A DNA stretch of 64,000 nt from Streptomyces sp. NBC_00775 (GTDB lineage Bacteria > Actinomycetota > Actinomycetes > Streptomycetales > Streptomycetaceae). The translations under genes were made by a program, and so were the position numbers. The stretch lies in the NCBI RefSeq assembly GCF_036347135.1, contig NZ_CP108938.1, forward strand, positions 5,518,001 to 5,582,000, written 5' to 3'. Below the pieces are notes generated by a model that searched no databases, was not told where the DNA came from, and saw only the letters and a list, made by a program, of their open reading frames with translations. The stretch's first letter is position 1, and each line of letters begins with the position of its first letter. Below, in pieces: positions 63,269 through 64,000 of the stretch.

Positions 63269-64000
63269 GTGAGACCGACCCTGCAACATGCCATGTTCCA
63301 TCGACGTGGCGCTGGAGCCACGGGTGAGCGGAGGCGCCCGGCCAGGCGTGCTGCCGTCCTGCTCGCCACGGTGGCGCTGCCGGCGGCCCTGGTGGTGCCC
63401 ACGGCCACGCCCGCTGCTGCGGCGGTGCCCGTGACCGTCACCTTCAACGCGGGCGCCGACCAGCCCTTCACCGTCCCGGCCGGCGTCACCCAACTGACCG
63501 TCACCGCCACAGGTGCCGCGGGCCAGAACGGGGGCAACGGCGGCACAGGCGGCAACGGCGCCACCGTCACCGGCACCGTCCCCGCCACCCCGGGCAACAC
63601 CCTGTTCGTGAACGTCGACACCGGCGGCGGCACAGTCACCGGGGTCGCAGCGGGCGGTGTCGGCGGCGGTTCCAGCGACGTCCGCACCTGCAGCTCGGCC
63701 AACGTCAGCTGTGTCCTGACCGGCGTCCCCGGCACCGACCCCCGCCTCATCGTCGCGGGCGGCGGCGGAGGCGGCGGCCACGGCGGTTTCACCATTTCCG
63801 GGCCTGACTCCACCGGCGGAGACGCCGGAGACACCGGCCAGCCCGGCGGCGACAGACCGCAAGGCGGCGTGGGCGGTGGCGGAGGTACTCAGACCACCGG
63901 CGGCACCGGCGGAGCCACATGCTCGCCGAACCCATCTACCGGCGGCACCAACGGTGCGGCCGGCGCCGCCGGCACCGGCGGGAGCGGCTTCGGGGGAGGC
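63269..64000 (+). CDS. Secreted Gly-rich protein, 3' partial
   Basis: The frame is open from a GTG at 63269 (GGAG ten bases upstream) to the window end, 244 codons. A long Arg-rich leader (RRRPARRAAVLLATVALPAAL) ends in an AAA-AVPVTV cleavage region. The mature part starts with a beta-like block FNAGADQPFTVPAGVTQLTV and then Gly/Thr-rich stretches (GGNGGTGGNGATVTG, AGGGGGGGHGG), as in actinomycete surface proteins with Gly-rich repeats. Two Cys occur in DVRTCSSANVSCVL. Function unknown; the C-terminus is outside the window. Confidence 0.75.
   Translation, partial: MRPTLQHAMFHRRGAGATGERRRPARRAAVLLATVALPAALVVPTATPAAAAVPVTVTFNAGADQPFTVPAGVTQLTVTATGAAGQNGGNGGTGGNGATVTGTVPATPGNTLFVNVDTGGGTVTGVAAGGVGGGSSDVRTCSSANVSCVLTGVPGTDPRLIVAGGGGGGGHGGFTISGPDSTGGDAGDTGQPGGDRPQGGVGGGGGTQTTGGTGGATCSPNPSTGGTNGAAGAAGTGGSGFGGG

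Overview
The window is high-GC, densely packed DNA with GTG starts, four-base GTGA/ATGA gene overlaps, Tat and lipoprotein signals, and gene families typical of the chromosomal core of a Streptomyces. The gene order (cydDC, kptA, serS, pheA, a DyP/Sco/CopCD copper cluster, pepP, an HtrA protease, an igr-like acyl-CoA operon) recalls from memory the region a few tens of genes from oriC in Streptomyces coelicolor; this has not been checked by alignment. Scattered perfect DnaA boxes fit an origin-proximal position. No rRNA, CRISPR array, intact insertion sequence or biosynthetic gene cluster was seen.

Layout. 1-5.2 kb: 3' part of a fused CydDC exporter and a GAF sensor kinase. 5.2-7.8 kb: HAD phosphatase, LLM oxidoreductase and KptA on the minus strand. 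7.9-12.4 kb: a four-gene minus-strand operon (M24 peptidase-like, EphD-like hydrolase-SDR fusion, PF10118 hydrolase, MerR). 12.7-16.2 kb: a plus-strand operon of two ABC ATPase/permease pairs. 16.3-20.6 kb: small protein, tRNA-Ser, HAD phosphatase and serS, then a 562-bp spacer with a DnaA-box cluster, then pheA. 20.7-27.1 kb: copper trafficking (DtpA-like peroxidase, CopCD, PCuAC, Sco, YcnI, Met/His-rich membrane protein). 27.3-34.8 kb: anti-sigma-like ATPase, DHA2 exporter with TetR, secreted intradiol dioxygenase, CitG-like protein, MFS, MocR regulator. 34.9-44.6 kb: aminopeptidase P, GAF-PP2C phosphatase, degenerate prim-pol-like protein, secreted protein, SEC-C protein, second anti-sigma-like ATPase, GDPD and HtrA protease.

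The accessory part begins at tRNA-Ser(UGA), 44.68 kb, with an integrase fragment and a prim-pol gene preceded by a LexA-type box: the eroded remains of an integrative element. A small Asn/Gln-rich secreted protein follows. From 47.2 to 52.1 kb lies a tightly coupled five-gene operon (two acyl-CoA dehydrogenases, MaoC-DUF35, MaoC, thiolase-like Ltp) matching the mycobacterial igr locus for propionyl side-chain removal from steroids. Then come a 22-bp minisatellite, a SigE-family sigma factor, a fatty acyl-CoA ligase behind an 18-bp palindrome, a divergent MFS/TetR pair with two identical operators, and a 1361-residue PAS hybrid kinase whose phospho-acceptor His is missing. The window ends with an SSI-type protease inhibitor, tRNA-Ser, tRNA-Arg with a second integrase remnant, and the start of a Gly-rich secreted protein.

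The clearest functional units are the copper cluster, the igr-like operon, the two local repressor/exporter systems and the partner-switch-like proteins (two HATPases and one PP2C). The most unusual non-coding features are the serS-pheA DnaA-box cluster and several tandem repeats confined to intergenic gaps.
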